Part shown: positions 1 through 9,743 of the stretch, piece by piece
How positions within the stretch are numbered: position 1 is the first letter of the stretch
Layout: each line of letters begins with the position of its first letter
Assembly (NCBI RefSeq): GCF_001536285.1
Contig: NZ_FAOZ01000038.1
Location: 1 to 64,000, forward strand
Source of the DNA: Parafrankia irregularis
Lineage (GTDB): Bacteria > Actinomycetota > Actinomycetes > Frankiales > Frankiaceae
Reading direction: 5' to 3'
DNA: 64,000 bases
Notes under the pieces: generated by a model
Seen by the model: the letters and a program-made list of their open reading frames with translations, nothing else
Database searches by the model: none
Told to the model about the DNA's origin: nothing
Made by a program: the position numbers and the translations under genes

Positions 1-3000
1 ACATCACTCCGACCCGGCACACCCGGATCCTCGCTGAAAAGAGCACCCAGATCCCAGCCACGATCCACCGGAAAACCCGACACCATATCCCCACCCCGCA
101 CCACCACATCCCACAGGTCCGCCGGCGACGACACACCACCCGGGAAACGACACCCCATACCCACGATCGCAATCGGGTCGTCACCGGACCCGGTACGGGG
201 GGCTGTCGGCGACCCGGCCAGGGCCACCGCCCAGGCCGCGGGACCGACCGGCGGACGATCCGCGAAGGCGTCCCCGCCGTGATCCCCGCTGCCGCCAGGG
301 GCGTGATCGCCGCCGCTGTCAGGGGCGGCCGGCTCCGGCGCCGGCGCCGGCCGCACGCCCGTGAGCTCACCGGCCAGGAATCCGGCGAGCGCGGCCGGGG
401 TGGGATGGTCGAAGACCACCGTGGTGGGCAGCGCCAGCCCGGTCCGATCCGCCAGCCGGGCACGCAGCTGCACCGCGGTGAGCGAGGTCGAGCCGAGCTC
501 GCTCAGCGCCCGGTCGGCGGGGACCTGGTCGGCCTCGTCGTAGCCGAGCACCGCCGCGGTCTCCGCCCGCACCACGGCGAGCAGCAGCCGGCGCCAGTCG
601 GCGTCGGACATCCCGGCCGGACGGCGCAGCGGGTCCGCTCCCCCACCGGTGTCCGCCGCACCGGCGGTCGACGAGGTGAGCGCTCCCTGCGCGCTCGCTC
701 CCCGCGGGTTCGCCGCCCGCGGGCTCAGTGCGGCACCGGCCTCGGGCAGATCGGCCAGCAGCCGGCTGGGGCGTGCCGCGGTGAAGATCGGTGTGAAGCG
801 GTCCCAGTCGACATCGGCCACGGTCCGCAGGCCCGCGGCGCCGCCGGCCCGCTCCAGCGCGGCGACCGCCAGCTCCGGGCGCAGCGGGCGGAGGCCGCGT
901 TCCCGCAGGTGGCCGGCGATCTCGGGGTCGACAGCCATGCCGCCCTCCGCCCACGGCCCCCAGGCGAGAGCCGACGCGGCCAGCCCGCGCGCCGCACGGT
1001 GCGCGGCGACCGCGTCGAGGCAGGCGTTGGCCGCGCTGTAGGCGCACTGGCCGCCGCTGCCCCAGGTGCCCGCGATGGAGGAGAACAGGACGAACGCGTC
1101 GAGCTCCCGGGCCCCCAGCAGCTCGTCGAGGTGCCGCGCCCCCGCGACCTTGCCGGTGACCACGTCGGCGAACTCGGCGATGTCGATGTCGGGCAGCCCC
1201 GTGAACTGCCCGGCAACGCCGGCCGCGTGGACGACCGCCGTGAGCGGGCTGGTCGCCGGGATGGCCGCGAGCACGGCCGCCAGCGCGTCCCGGTCCGCCG
1301 CGTCGCAGGCGACCACAGTCACCTCGGCGCCCCGACCGGCGAGGTCGGCCACCAGGTCGGACGTGCCCGGCGCCGCCATGCCCCGTCGGCTGGTGAGAAC
1401 GAGTCGGGCGGCCCCCCGGTCGGCGCACCAACGCGCCACCGCGGCACCCAACGCACCGGTCCCGCCGGTGATCAGTACGGTGCCGCGGGGCCGCCAGCCG
1501 ACGCCGGCCGGGTCCGGGCGGGTCCGGATTAGTCGCCGTGCGAAGACTCCCGAGTCGCGGATCGCCACCTGGTCCTCGCCGGTCGCGCCGACGAGGACCG
1601 CCGCCAGCCGACGGGCCGCCGGGCCGTCGACAACCGGCGGCAGATCGACCAGGCCGCCCCACGAGCGCGGCAGCTCCAGCGCGGCGACCCGCCCCAGGCC
1701 CCACACCTGCGCCTGGACCGCGCTGAGCCCAGCAGCAGCCGTGACGGGTTCGGTGTCGGATGCGGTATCGCCCGTGGGAACGGCGTCACCTGTGGCGGAC
1801 GGCCCATCCACACCGGGCGCGTCCTCAGCGGCAGCGGGGTCGCCGTCAGCGGGCTCGCCGTCAGCGGGATGGGCACCGACCAGGCCGGCTGGCATCGCCG
1901 CGTGCGTCGCGCACCACAGCGGCGCGTCGATTCCGGCGTCGCCGAGTGCCTGGAGCAGCGTCAGGGTGGCCGCGAGGCCCCGGGAGACGGCCGGATGGTC
2001 GGTCCGGTCGCGTTCGTCCAGGGCGAACAGGGAGAGCACCCCGGCCAGCGGACCGCCGCCGGTGTCCACCTCGGCCAGCAGTGCTGCCATCGTGTCACGC
2101 TCAGCCTCGCGGGAGTCCGTCCCTACCGGGAGCACCGCGATCACCTGACCGCCGCTCCCCTCGATGGCCCGCACGCACCCGTCCACGACCGCGCCGTCGA
2201 CAACCGCTCCGTTCGTGGACGTGCCGTTCGTGGGCATGCCGTTCGCAGCCGTGCCGTTCGTGGGCGGGCCGCCAACGCCGTCCGCGGGGACCACCAGCAG
2301 CCACCGGCCAGGCGCGCCTTCGACGGGCGGCATCGCTACCGGCCGCCACACCGCCCGGTAGCTCCAGCTGTCGACGGCCTCCTGGCCACGACGGCCCGCC
2401 CGCCAGGCCGCGAGCGCGGGCAGCACCGTGTGCAACGGGGCGTCCGCGGGGACGTCCAGCACCTCGGTGAGGTCGCCTCGCGCCACCGCGTCCCAGAAGG
2501 TCCGCTCACCGGCCTCACCCGCCCGTTCCTGCGGGCCCGCCGCTCCCACGCCGCTGCTGGTGCCGGCCCCCGCGCCGGTCAGGCCGCCGGGGAGCGCCGG
2601 GGTGGAGAGGATGTCACCGAGCCAGAACCGCCGGTGTTGGAACGGGTAGGTGGGCAGATCCACCCGGCGTGCGCCGGTGCCGGCGAAGATCGCCGACCAG
2701 TCGACGTCCACGTCGCTCACCGCCAGGAGTGCCAGCGCGCGGGCCAGGGCCGTGTGCTCGCCGACGTCCCTACGCAGCGTCGGGACGAACACCGCGTCGG
2801 TGTCGCCCACCAGGCACTCCTGGCCCATTCCGGTCAGCACCGCGTCCGGGCCGATCTCGAGGAAGGTCCGCACGCCCCGTTCGTGCAGGCGGTCGATGCC
2901 GTCCCGGAAACGCACCGCGGACCGGACCTGGCGGACCCAGTAGTCGGCCGACCTGAGCTCGTCCGGGTCGGCGATCTGACCGGTGAGGTTGGAGACGAGG

Positions 3001-5726
3001 GGAATCTCCGGCGGACGCATGCTCAGGCCACGGACGAGCTCACCGAACTCGGCCAGCATGCCGTCCATATGCGCCGAGTGGAACGCGTGCGACACGTGCA
3101 GCCGGCTCGCCTTGCCGCCGTCCGCGCGCCACCGCCGCGCGATCTCCAGGACGGCCCGGGCATCACCGGAGAGGACCACCGACTCCGGCCCGTTCACCGC
3201 GGCGACGTCCACCTGGCCCGCGCCGGGGCCGGTCAGCCCACCCCACGCGGCGATCAGGTCGAGCGCCTGCGCCTCGGACGCGCGCAGCGACACCATCGCG
3301 CCCCCGCCGGGCATGGCCTGCATCAGCCGTCCGCGCGCCGCCACCAGCGCGCAGGCGTCGTCCAGGGAGAACACCCCGGCGACGTGGGCGGCGGCGAGCT
3401 CGCCGATCGAATGGCCCAGCAGGAGGTCCGGGCGCACGCCCCAGGAGCCCAGCAGGTCGACGAGGGCGACCTCCAGGGCGAACAGCGCCGGCTGGGTGTA
3501 CTCGGTGCGGTCCAGCGCCGTGTCGGGCGGCACACGGTCGGTGTCGAACACGACGTCGCGCAGCGGGCGGGTCAGGTGCTGGCCGAAGGCGGCGCAGATC
3601 GCGTCGAAGGACTCGGCGAACACCCGGTGGCGACCGTACAGCTCGCGGCCCATGCCCAGCCGCTGGGCGCCCTGGCCGGTGAACAGGAAGGCGAGGCGAT
3701 CGGTGTGGCGCGCGGGACGGGTCACACCCCGGATCAGCGACGCGGAAGGTTCCCCCGCGGCCAGCGCGTCAAGCCCGCGCAGCATGCCGGCGAGGTCCGC
3801 GGCGACGACGGCGGCGCGGTGCTCCAGTACGGCTCGGCCGGTCACCAGGGACCAGCCGACGTCCGCCAGGGCCGGTCGGGGCTCGGAGGTCACCCGGGCC
3901 AGCAGGCGGGCCGCCTGCTCGCGCAGCGCCGGCTCCGACCGGGCCGAGAGCAGAAACGGCAGGTGCCGGCCCAGCCCGCCATCGCCCGCCGCCGGGACGT
4001 CGGCCACCGAGACACCGGCCAGGGACACGCCGTCCAGGGAGGCACCGGCGACGGAGGCATCGGCGACGTGGGGCGCCTCCTCCACTATGACGTGGGCGTT
4101 CGTGCCGCTGACCCCGAACGCCGAGACACCGGCCCGGCGCACCCGGGCGGCCCGCGGCCACGGCACCGGCTCGGTCAGCAGACGCACCTGCCCGGCGGAC
4201 CAGTCGACGCGGGATGCCGGCGCGTACACGTGCAACGTGCGCGGAAGCAGGCCATGCCGCAGCGCCAGCACCATCTTGATCACGCCGCCGAGGCCCGCGG
4301 CCGCGACGGTATGCCCGATGTTCGACTTGAGCGAGCCCAGCCACAGCGGCCGGTCGGCCGCGCGGTCCTGCCCGTACGTGGCGATGATCGCCTGTGCCTC
4401 GATCGGGTCACCGAGCCTGGTCCCGGTGCCGTGCGCCTCCACCGCGTCCACGTCGGACGGGGTGAGGGCGGCCCCGGCCAGTGCCGCCCGGATCACCCGT
4501 TGCTGAGCCGGCCCGCTGGGCGCCGTCAGCCCGTTGGACGCGCCGTCGGAGTTCACCGCGCTGCCCCGGACGACCGCCAGCACCGCATGGCCGTTGCGGC
4601 GGGCGTCCGACTGCCGTTCGAGCACGACCACCGCCGCGCCTTCGGCCCAGCCGGTGCCATCCGCCGCCTGGGCGAAGGACTTGCAGCGACCGTCCGGTGC
4701 CAGGCCCTGCTGGCGGCTGAACTCCACCAGCACGTCGGTGGTGGACATCACCGTGGCGCCACCGACCATGGCCAGCGTGCACTCACCGGCACGCAACGCC
4801 TGCGCCGCCAGGTGCAGGGCCGTCAGCGAGGACGAGCACGCCGTGTCCACTGTCACCGCCGGCCCTTCCAGGCCGAGGGTGTAGGCGACGCGGCCGGAGG
4901 CGACGCTGGGCAGGGTTCCGCTCATCAGGTGGCCCTCGACGGCGGCCGGGGCGGCCCGCCACGGCGGGCTGTAGTCGGCGACCGCGATGCCGGTGAACAC
5001 TCCCGTCGAGCTGCCGCGCAGCGAGAATGGGTCGATACCGGCCCGCTCCAGCGCCTCCCACGAGACCTCCAGCAGCAGTCGCTGCTGCGGGTCCATTGCC
5101 AGCGCCTCCCGGGGCGCGATACCGAAGAAGGCCGCGTCGAAGCCGGCGACGTCGTCGAGGAAGCCACCCTGGCTGGTGTAGAAGGTGCCGGACCGGCTCG
5201 GGTCGGGGTCGTAGCCGGCGGCGAGATCCCAGCCGCGGTCGGTCGGCAGGTCGACGACGGCGTCACGCCCCTCGACAAGCAGCTCCCACAGGTCCTCGGG
5301 GCCCCGAACACCGCCGGGGAACCGGCACGCCATGGAGACGATCACGATGGGGTCGTCCACCGGATCCGGCCGGGCCTCGCCGCCGGGCGACGACCCGCCG
5401 GCGACGCCGGCGGACACCGATGTCCGCAGCACCCGGTCCCGCAGATAGCTCGCGAGACGTTCCGGCGACGGATGATCGAACAGCAGCGTGGCGGGAAGTG
5501 GCAGCCCGAGCTCCGTGCTCAGCGCGTCCCGGAAGCCGGCGGTGCTTCCACCGCCGAGCCCCAGCCGAGTGAAGGGAACACGAGGATCGAACGGGATCCG
5601 TTCGCCCTCGTCACCGACAGCGTGGACCAGGTTTCGGCGCAACAGGTCCAGCAGGACCCGGTGCTGTTCGACCTCCGGAAGACCGAGAAGCGTCTCCCGC
5701 CAGGTGGAACGGTGCTGTCCGGCCAA
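1..5726 (-). CDS. Modular type I polyketide synthase, partial (degenerate ACP, KS-AT-KR-ACP, next KS)
   Basis: Reads right to left and leaves the window at base 1, so the 3' end is missing. Domains in order: an ACP-like segment (about 5480-5720); KS (about 5360-4080) with DTACSSSL, EAHGTGT and NIGH, so all three catalytic residues are present; AT (about 3690-2750) with GHSIGE and HAFH, a signature of malonyl-CoA; KR (about 2390-900) with GGTGALG and a Tyr/Asn pair in AYSAANA; ACP (about 620-380) with Ser in GSTSL; then the start of a second KS (GMGCRFPGG) at the edge. There is no DH or ER. The KR lacks the LDD motif and has Trp eight residues before Tyr, an A-type fingerprint, so this module should add a malonate unit and leave a hydroxyl. 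The start is uncertain: a stop lies at 5829-5831 and the only start codon before the KS is TTG at 5726. The linker at 2160-2280 has short repeats. The polyketide product is unknown. Confidence 0.93.
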   Translation of the reverse strand, partial: MAGQHRSTWRETLLGLPEVEQHRVLLDLLRRNLVHAVGDEGERIPFDPRVPFTRLGLGGGSTAGFRDALSTELGLPLPATLLFDHPSPERLASYLRDRVLRTSVSAGVAGGSSPGGEARPDPVDDPIVIVSMACRFPGGVRGPEDLWELLVEGRDAVVDLPTDRGWDLAAGYDPDPSRSGTFYTSQGGFLDDVAGFDAAFFGIAPREALAMDPQQRLLLEVSWEALERAGIDPFSLRGSSTGVFTGIAVADYSPPWRAAPAAVEGHLMSGTLPSVASGRVAYTLGLEGPAVTVDTACSSSLTALHLAAQALRAGECTLAMVGGATVMSTTDVLVEFSRQQGLAPDGRCKSFAQAADGTGWAEGAAVVVLERQSDARRNGHAVLAVVRGSAVNSDGASNGLTAPSGPAQQRVIRAALAGAALTPSDVDAVEAHGTGTRLGDPIEAQAIIATYGQDRAADRPLWLGSLKSNIGHTVAAAGLGGVIKMVLALRHGLLPRTLHVYAPASRVDWSAGQVRLLTEPVPWPRAARVRRAGVSAFGVSGTNAHVIVEEAPHVADASVAGASLDGVSLAGVSVADVPAAGDGGLGRHLPFLLSARSEPALREQAARLLARVTSEPRPALADVGWSLVTGRAVLEHRAAVVAADLAGMLRGLDALAAGEPSASLIRGVTRPARHTDRLAFLFTGQGAQRLGMGRELYGRHRVFAESFDAICAAFGQHLTRPLRDVVFDTDRVPPDTALDRTEYTQPALFALEVALVDLLGSWGVRPDLLLGHSIGELAAAHVAGVFSLDDACALVAARGRLMQAMPGGGAMVSLRASEAQALDLIAAWGGLTGPGAGQVDVAAVNGPESVVLSGDARAVLEIARRWRADGGKASRLHVSHAFHSAHMDGMLAEFGELVRGLSMRPPEIPLVSNLTGQIADPDELRSADYWVRQVRSAVRFRDGIDRLHERGVRTFLEIGPDAVLTGMGQECLVGDTDAVFVPTLRRDVGEHTALARALALLAVSDVDVDWSAIFAGTGARRVDLPTYPFQHRRFWLGDILSTPALPGGLTGAGAGTSSGVGAAGPQERAGEAGERTFWDAVARGDLTEVLDVPADAPLHTVLPALAAWRAGRRGQEAVDSWSYRAVWRPVAMPPVEGAPGRWLLVVPADGVGGPPTNGTAANGMPTNGTSTNGAVVDGAVVDGCVRAIEGSGGQVIAVLPVGTDSREAERDTMAALLAEVDTGGGPLAGVLSLFALDERDRTDHPAVSRGLAATLTLLQALGDAGIDAPLWCATHAAMPAGLVGAHPADGEPADGDPAAAEDAPGVDGPSATGDAVPTGDTASDTEPVTAAAGLSAVQAQVWGLGRVAALELPRSWGGLVDLPPVVDGPAARRLAAVLVGATGEDQVAIRDSGVFARRLIRTRPDPAGVGWRPRGTVLITGGTGALGAAVARWCADRGAARLVLTSRRGMAAPGTSDLVADLAGRGAEVTVVACDAADRDALAAVLAAIPATSPLTAVVHAAGVAGQFTGLPDIDIAEFADVVTGKVAGARHLDELLGARELDAFVLFSSIAGTWGSGGQCAYSAANACLDAVAAHRAARGLAASALAWGPWAEGGMAVDPEIAGHLRERGLRPLRPELAVAALERAGGAAGLRTVADVDWDRFTPIFTAARPSRLLADLPEAGAALSPRAANPRGASAQGALTSSTAGAADTGGGADPLRRPAGMSDADWRRLLLAVVRAETAAVLGYDEADQVPADRALSELGSTSLTAVQLRARLADRTGLALPTTVVFDHPTPAALAGFLAGELTGVRPAPAPEPAAPDSGGDHAPGGSGDHGGDAFADRPPVGPAAWAVALAGSPTAPRTGSGDDPIAIVGMGCRFPGGVSSPADLWDVVVRGGDMVSGFPVDRGWDLGALFSEDPGVPGRSD

Positions 5727-6398
5727 CGATTCTCCCGGGATGAAGGTCCGACGCGTGAGGACAGGCCCCGGGCGGCGGATATCACCGACCAGGTGCAGGA
5801 ATTCAGGCGGAGAGAAACGGCGACGGAATCAGACCGGGTACAAGGATCCGTCGACCGAACAGAACACGATCGCCCTGTCGGGGTTCAGATGACCGGACCG
5901 GTGGCGGCAGGGAGCAGGGGGCGGCGAGGTACCGTGCGAATCGGCGCGCACACCGACATGGAGAACGGCTGGTCAACGCGACATCATCGGCAGGGATCCG
6001 GCCAGCAACGTTCCACAGCGGGATCAACCCGCGGCACCACCTAAACCCGCGACGCCACCGCGAGCAGTGGATCCCCGGCGCGCGGATCCATACCTGCTTT
6101 CAGTCCCCCGCCTCGCGTTACCTGACCCGACCAGTTGGATGGACATCCCAGTCCACATTCCAATCGTTCCGAGAACAGTCACATCGCATGCATGTCAGCC
6201 CACCGCGCAGCCCGGGCTTCATATAGGAAGGCATCCAGAGGATAGGCACAGGGCGACGCCGTCCGCAAGCAAGTTCGCGCGTTGTTACGCGCCCGGACAT
6301 CACCAGCGGACGGCATCGACGAATGAGCCCGAGCCACCTGGACGAAGGTCAATCCGACCGGAAAACCGTCGCTGACCTGGGCGAAGTGCGGTAGCCGA
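5727..6398. other. Intergenic, no convincing gene
   Basis: About 670 bases of lower GC than the flanks. Short open frames occur on both strands but show neither the codon bias nor any family resemblance seen in neighbouring genes. It probably holds the promoter of the polyketide synthase. I see no clear RNA gene or repeat. Confidence 0.5.
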
Positions 6399-7244
6399 TC
6401 ACATGAGAATCCAGGTGTAGCCGCCGCTGTCGTCCGCCATGGTGACCACCGCGACGGCGACCAGATCGTCGCCTCTGACCGCGCAGTGGAAGCTCGAGCC
6501 GGCCGACAGACGCGGGTCCTCCGGGCAGGACACGATCACCGGGATCCCGGTCTGTCTTTCCACCTCCGCCGCGACGTCCTGCTGGACCCGGTCCCGGTTG
6601 AACACGGCAGTCGACGACCACACACTCCTCGTCAGCGGCTTGGCGAGGACAGCGCTCAGGAGCGTCAGCCCGACGCACAGGCCGAGGGCGGCCCAGGTCG
6701 TCCGGGGTGCGGGCCGCCGACGGAGCGCGCGGGCCAACAGATACGCCCAGGGCGCGATCAACGCCCAGGCCCAGTGCGCCGGATCCTCCCCGAGCACCCG
6801 CAGGAACCGGCGGTCGATGACCGCGACCAGCACGCCACAGCCCCAGCCGACGAGAAGTCCCAGCGATACCGCGGTGGCGATGCCGAGGCCCGGGAACATC
6901 ACGCCGACGACCACGGCGGCGACCAGCCCGACGACCGGCACCGAGGCCGCCACCCAGGCGGTGGCCTCGGCTCTGGAATCACCCGACGCTCCCCCTGGTC
7001 CCGGCGCGGCCGGTCCGCGGTGCGTCCGCGCAGACGCCGGCGGCGGGGGCTGCCAGACCTGTCCGGGCCCGGTGAACCCAGACGCCGCAGGCCCTGGCAT
7101 CACCGGGCCCGTTGGTTCTGGCCATGGTGCTGCGGGGCCCGGCCGAGACGGAGACGGAGACGGAGCAAAGGGCGACGCGGGCGGGTGAGGAGGCGGAGGC
7201 CACGGCCCGGGTGGAGTACCCGGGTTCTCCAGGCCATCGGACAT
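6399..7244 (-). CDS. Proline-rich membrane protein with DUF4333-like C-terminal domain
   Basis: 281 residues. The first 95 or so are Pro/Gly/Ala-rich and cytoplasmic-looking. Hydrophobic segments follow: AWVAASVPVVGLVAAVVVG, a second around GIATAVSLGLLVGWGCGVL, one around WAWALIAPWAYLLA and one around WAALGLCVGLTLLSAVLA. The last 80 residues form a small extracytoplasmic domain with two Cys (VSCPEDP, FHCAVRGDD), the spacing of the DUF4333 family. Start chosen at the ATG preceded by GAAGGAG at suitable distance; a longer reading is open but has no ribosome site. It stands alone between the synthase and decayed genes. Molecular role unknown; DUF4333 proteins are usually small envelope proteins of actinobacteria. 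The DUF assignment is by pattern only. Confidence 0.75.
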   Translation of the reverse strand: MSDGLENPGTPPGPWPPPPHPPASPFAPSPSPSRPGPAAPWPEPTGPVMPGPAASGFTGPGQVWQPPPPASARTHRGPAAPGPGGASGDSRAEATAWVAASVPVVGLVAAVVVGVMFPGLGIATAVSLGLLVGWGCGVLVAVIDRRFLRVLGEDPAHWAWALIAPWAYLLARALRRRPAPRTTWAALGLCVGLTLLSAVLAKPLTRSVWSSTAVFNRDRVQQDVAAEVERQTGIPVIVSCPEDPRLSAGSSFHCAVRGDDLVAVAVVTMADDSGGYTWILM

Positions 7245-7312
7245 GATGAACAACATCTCCTTCGAGGAAATCGGCCCGGTGGCCGGCACGCAACCCGGCG
7301 ACGCCGCCGCGG

Positions 7313-7925
7313 TCAGTCATCTTCCCGCATCCGCAGCGGGCGCTTTTCACTGACCCGCACAACAGTGCGCCCGTCCGAGGCGAACGCCACCGCCAGCGCC
7401 TCGTCATGACGGCCGCCCGTACGATCACAGCCGAGCGGGTGCGGGGTAATCCGGATGGAAACATCCCACAGCTGCACCGCGGTATCCCCTGTGGAACTCG
7501 CAGGAATGTTCCCGTCCTGCGAGAAGAGCATCGCGCACACGCAGTCCTCACGACTGCGACCGTCGCCCGGCTGGTGCCACAGGGGTCCACCAGGCCGGCA
7601 CGGCCCACTTCGAACACAAATCCCACAGCCGCACCGCGCCATCCCAACCGGCGCTGGCCAGAGTGCGACCATCCGGCGCGAACGCCACCGAGAACGCCTC
7701 GTCCGTGTGGCCCGTAAAGGAGCCGCTAAGCTGCCGAGTCTCGATCCCGTCCAGCACGTACCACAACCCGCAGACGGCCATCACCGCAGGCGAAAGCACC
7801 AGGCGCCCGTCCGGCGCGAAAGCCGCCGGCTCGGAACAGCTGTCGCTGGCTCGGGTAGAAACCGCTCGACATCCGAACCTCCGCCGAAACAGACCGCGAT
7901 GCGGCGTACATGAACCGACATACAT
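7313..7925 (-). pseudogene. WD40-repeat gene relic
   Basis: Fragments of at least three WD40 repeats survive in two frames. One frame has a nearly intact repeat (GHTDEAFSVAFAPDGRTL then AGWDGAVRLWDL). After a frame change near 7600 another frame continues with STGDTAVQLWDV and DEALAVAFASDGRTV. There is no start codon in good context and no kinase domain. The wording matches repeats of the WD40 kinase at 15184-17424 closely, even at DNA level (ggcgctggccagagtgcg occurs in both). I read it as the decayed 3' end of a paralogous WD40 kinase, not a working gene. Confidence 0.75.
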
Positions 7926-8033
7926 GAGCCTATCTGCCGATCACCCACTGATCTCTCATAAGCACATCAGCAGTCGATGCGTTCCGGCCTGGCCACGAAT
8001 ATCCGCCCGCCAGGCAGGCCCAGAGAAGTACCC

Positions 8034-8927
8034 TCAGACCCGCCGCAGCTTGTCCGGGTTGCGAACCGTGTCGATGCGGGCAATGCGTCCGTCGCTGACG
8101 ACGAACGACAACACCGCGCGATGACCGTCGTCGCTGGGGAGCATCAGCCCGAGCTGGCCGTTCATCATGAATTCGACCGACAGGTGCGGGGACTCCCGGC
8201 CGAGCGCCGCCCACACCCGCGCGACCCGCTCCCGGCCGTGCAGCGGCTTGCGTAGCGCCGTCGCACGCCCGCCACCGTCCGAGGTCCAGACGACCTCCGG
8301 GTCCAGCACGGCGACGAGGCTCTCGAGGTCGCCCTCGGTGACCGCCTGCGCGAACGCCCGCACGGCGCGATCGTGCTCCGCGGGCGACGCGGCGAAACGC
8401 GGCTCTCCGTGCCCGCGCGCACAGCCCGAAGCGGAGCACGACGGTGTCGCCGTCGAAGAACTCACGTGCGTTGCGCTCAGCCGTCAGCGCGGATGTCGTC
8501 GGGCCACCACCGGCGACCGGCGCGTCCTCGTCGAGCCACCCGTCGCCGCCGTCGGCGTACACGAACGAGATCGACTCCTGCACCAGCCTGCGCGCCCCGG
8601 CGCGCCCTGGGCGGCGCGGGCGGTCGCCTCCGACGCCACGACACGCAGCCGATCGTTCTCCTCCCAGGCGGTCGGATCGGCCATGCGTTCGACGCCGGGA
8701 ATGTGGGTCAGCAGGTTGACGACGACGTCCGACCTGTCGAACGCACGGCGCAGCGACGCCTCGTCGAACACGTCCGCCTCGACGGCCCGCGCCCCGATGC
8801 GCTCAAGCTGCTCCCGACCGCGGGCGGAACGGGTCAGCCCCCGGACCTGGTAGCCGGCGGTCAGCAGCTCACGGACGAGCCGCCGCCCGATGACACCCGC
8901 GGACCCGTTGATCACAATCTCGTCCAT
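8034..8927 (-). pseudogene. Epimerase gene fused by deletion to the 3' end of an ECF41-type sigma factor
   Basis: The 5' part, from ATG at 8927, encodes an NAD(P)-binding epimerase start (VINGSAGVIGRRLVREL, the dinucleotide-binding loop). Near 8590-8605 an insertion of about 8 bases breaks the frame; the epimerase then continues in a second frame (QESISFVYADGGDGWLDED, then DGDTVVLRFGL). Around 8420 it changes again into a third frame that matches the SnoaL-like C-terminus of ECF41 sigma factors (SPAEHDRAVRAFAQAV, PEVVWTSDGGGRA), which ends at 8034. The sigma-2 and sigma-4 regions and the epimerase end are missing. ECF41 sigma genes are commonly neighbours of carboxymuconolactone decarboxylase, oxidoreductase or epimerase genes, so this looks like such a pair collapsed by a deletion and then frameshifted. 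Confidence 0.8.
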
Positions 8928-9002
8928 GCTGCCCTGACGACGCAGACAGCGTGATCGTGACATCCGGGGTCGGCTGGGCGGTAACCGGGCGGCGGCCGGT
9001 GC

Positions 9003-9743
9003 TCAGCTGGTACAGCCGTAACCGTCGCCGTCTCGGTCAAGGTCGAACGGGTCTGGCGGGGTGACGCGCAGCGGGCCACGGATGTAGTTCGGGCCGTCGC
9101 CTTTGCCGCCCGCGCAGTCGTAGTCGCCGATGCCGCTGCGTAGGCAGGTTTCCGGGTAGGACGGCTCGCACCCGGCACGCGGGTCCGGCGCGGGGGCCGC
9201 GGCCGGAGGCGGCGCGGCCTGTGGCGGCACTGCCTGTGGCGGCGCGGCAGCGGCCGTCGGCTGCTGGACGGCCGCCGCTGGCTGCTGCGGCGCGGCAGCC
9301 GGTGCAGGCTGGACCGCAGCCGCCGCGGTCGAGGTGGTCGGCGGCGACGCCGGCGACACCGACCTGTCGGAGGGCCTCCCGGCCGCCGTGCTCGCGGGCG
9401 CCTGCGGCACGAACGTCGCCGACGTGACGGCTGCCGTCGGGCTGACCGACGTGATTGTCGCCGTGAGGGTGCCACCGGCGCTCGGGGACGTCATGGAAAG
9501 CGGGCTGGGCCGCCCCAGTACCGCGGAGGCCGCGACGACCGATCCGTCGCTCTCATCCGCCTCCTCGGTCGGCATCAGGGCAGCACTCACCAGGAAGACG
9601 AGCAGGGCGACGGCCGTCACGCCCGCGGCCGTCCGGCGGTCCCGGATCCGCGCCCAGGCGAGTCCCCGCCGGGCGAACGCGATCAGGCCCACCACGAAGC
9701 CGATCAGGGCGAAGAACACCAGGAACCCGAGAAGCGTCGTCAC
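9003..9743 (-). CDS. Membrane-anchored protein with C-terminal Excalibur calcium-binding domain
   Basis: 246 residues. Two hydrophobic segments near the start (LLGFLVFFALIGFVVGLIAF and VTAVALLVFLVSAAL) are separated by a short basic loop. A long Ala/Pro/Gln low-complexity linker follows (about residues 80-190). The end is an Excalibur domain with Cys at GCEPSYPETC, Cys at DYDCAGGKGDG and the calcium loop DLDRDGDGYGC. The domain is expected outside the membrane; Excalibur domains occur in actinobacterial surface proteins and some nucleases. No nuclease part is present here. A truncated copy of the first 85 or so residues lies at 11931-12152. Function beyond a surface role is unknown. Confidence 0.85.
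   Translation of the reverse strand: MTTLLGFLVFFALIGFVVGLIAFARRGLAWARIRDRRTAAGVTAVALLVFLVSAALMPTEEADESDGSVVAASAVLGRPSPLSMTSPSAGGTLTATITSVSPTAAVTSATFVPQAPASTAAGRPSDRSVSPASPPTTSTAAAAVQPAPAAAPQQPAAAVQQPTAAAAPPQAVPPQAAPPPAAAPAPDPRAGCEPSYPETCLRSGIGDYDCAGGKGDGPNYIRGPLRVTPPDPFDLDRDGDGYGCTS

Noticed and set aside
1869-6044. A 1391-codon open frame on the plus strand opposite the polyketide synthase
   Set aside because: It lies fully antisense to KS, AT and ACP domains with intact motifs, is Arg/His/Gly-rich, and shows no family pattern; long antisense frames are expected at this GC content.
6067-6375. Plus-strand 102-codon open frame in the first intergenic gap
   Set aside because: No third-position GC bias, no ribosome site and no recognisable motif.
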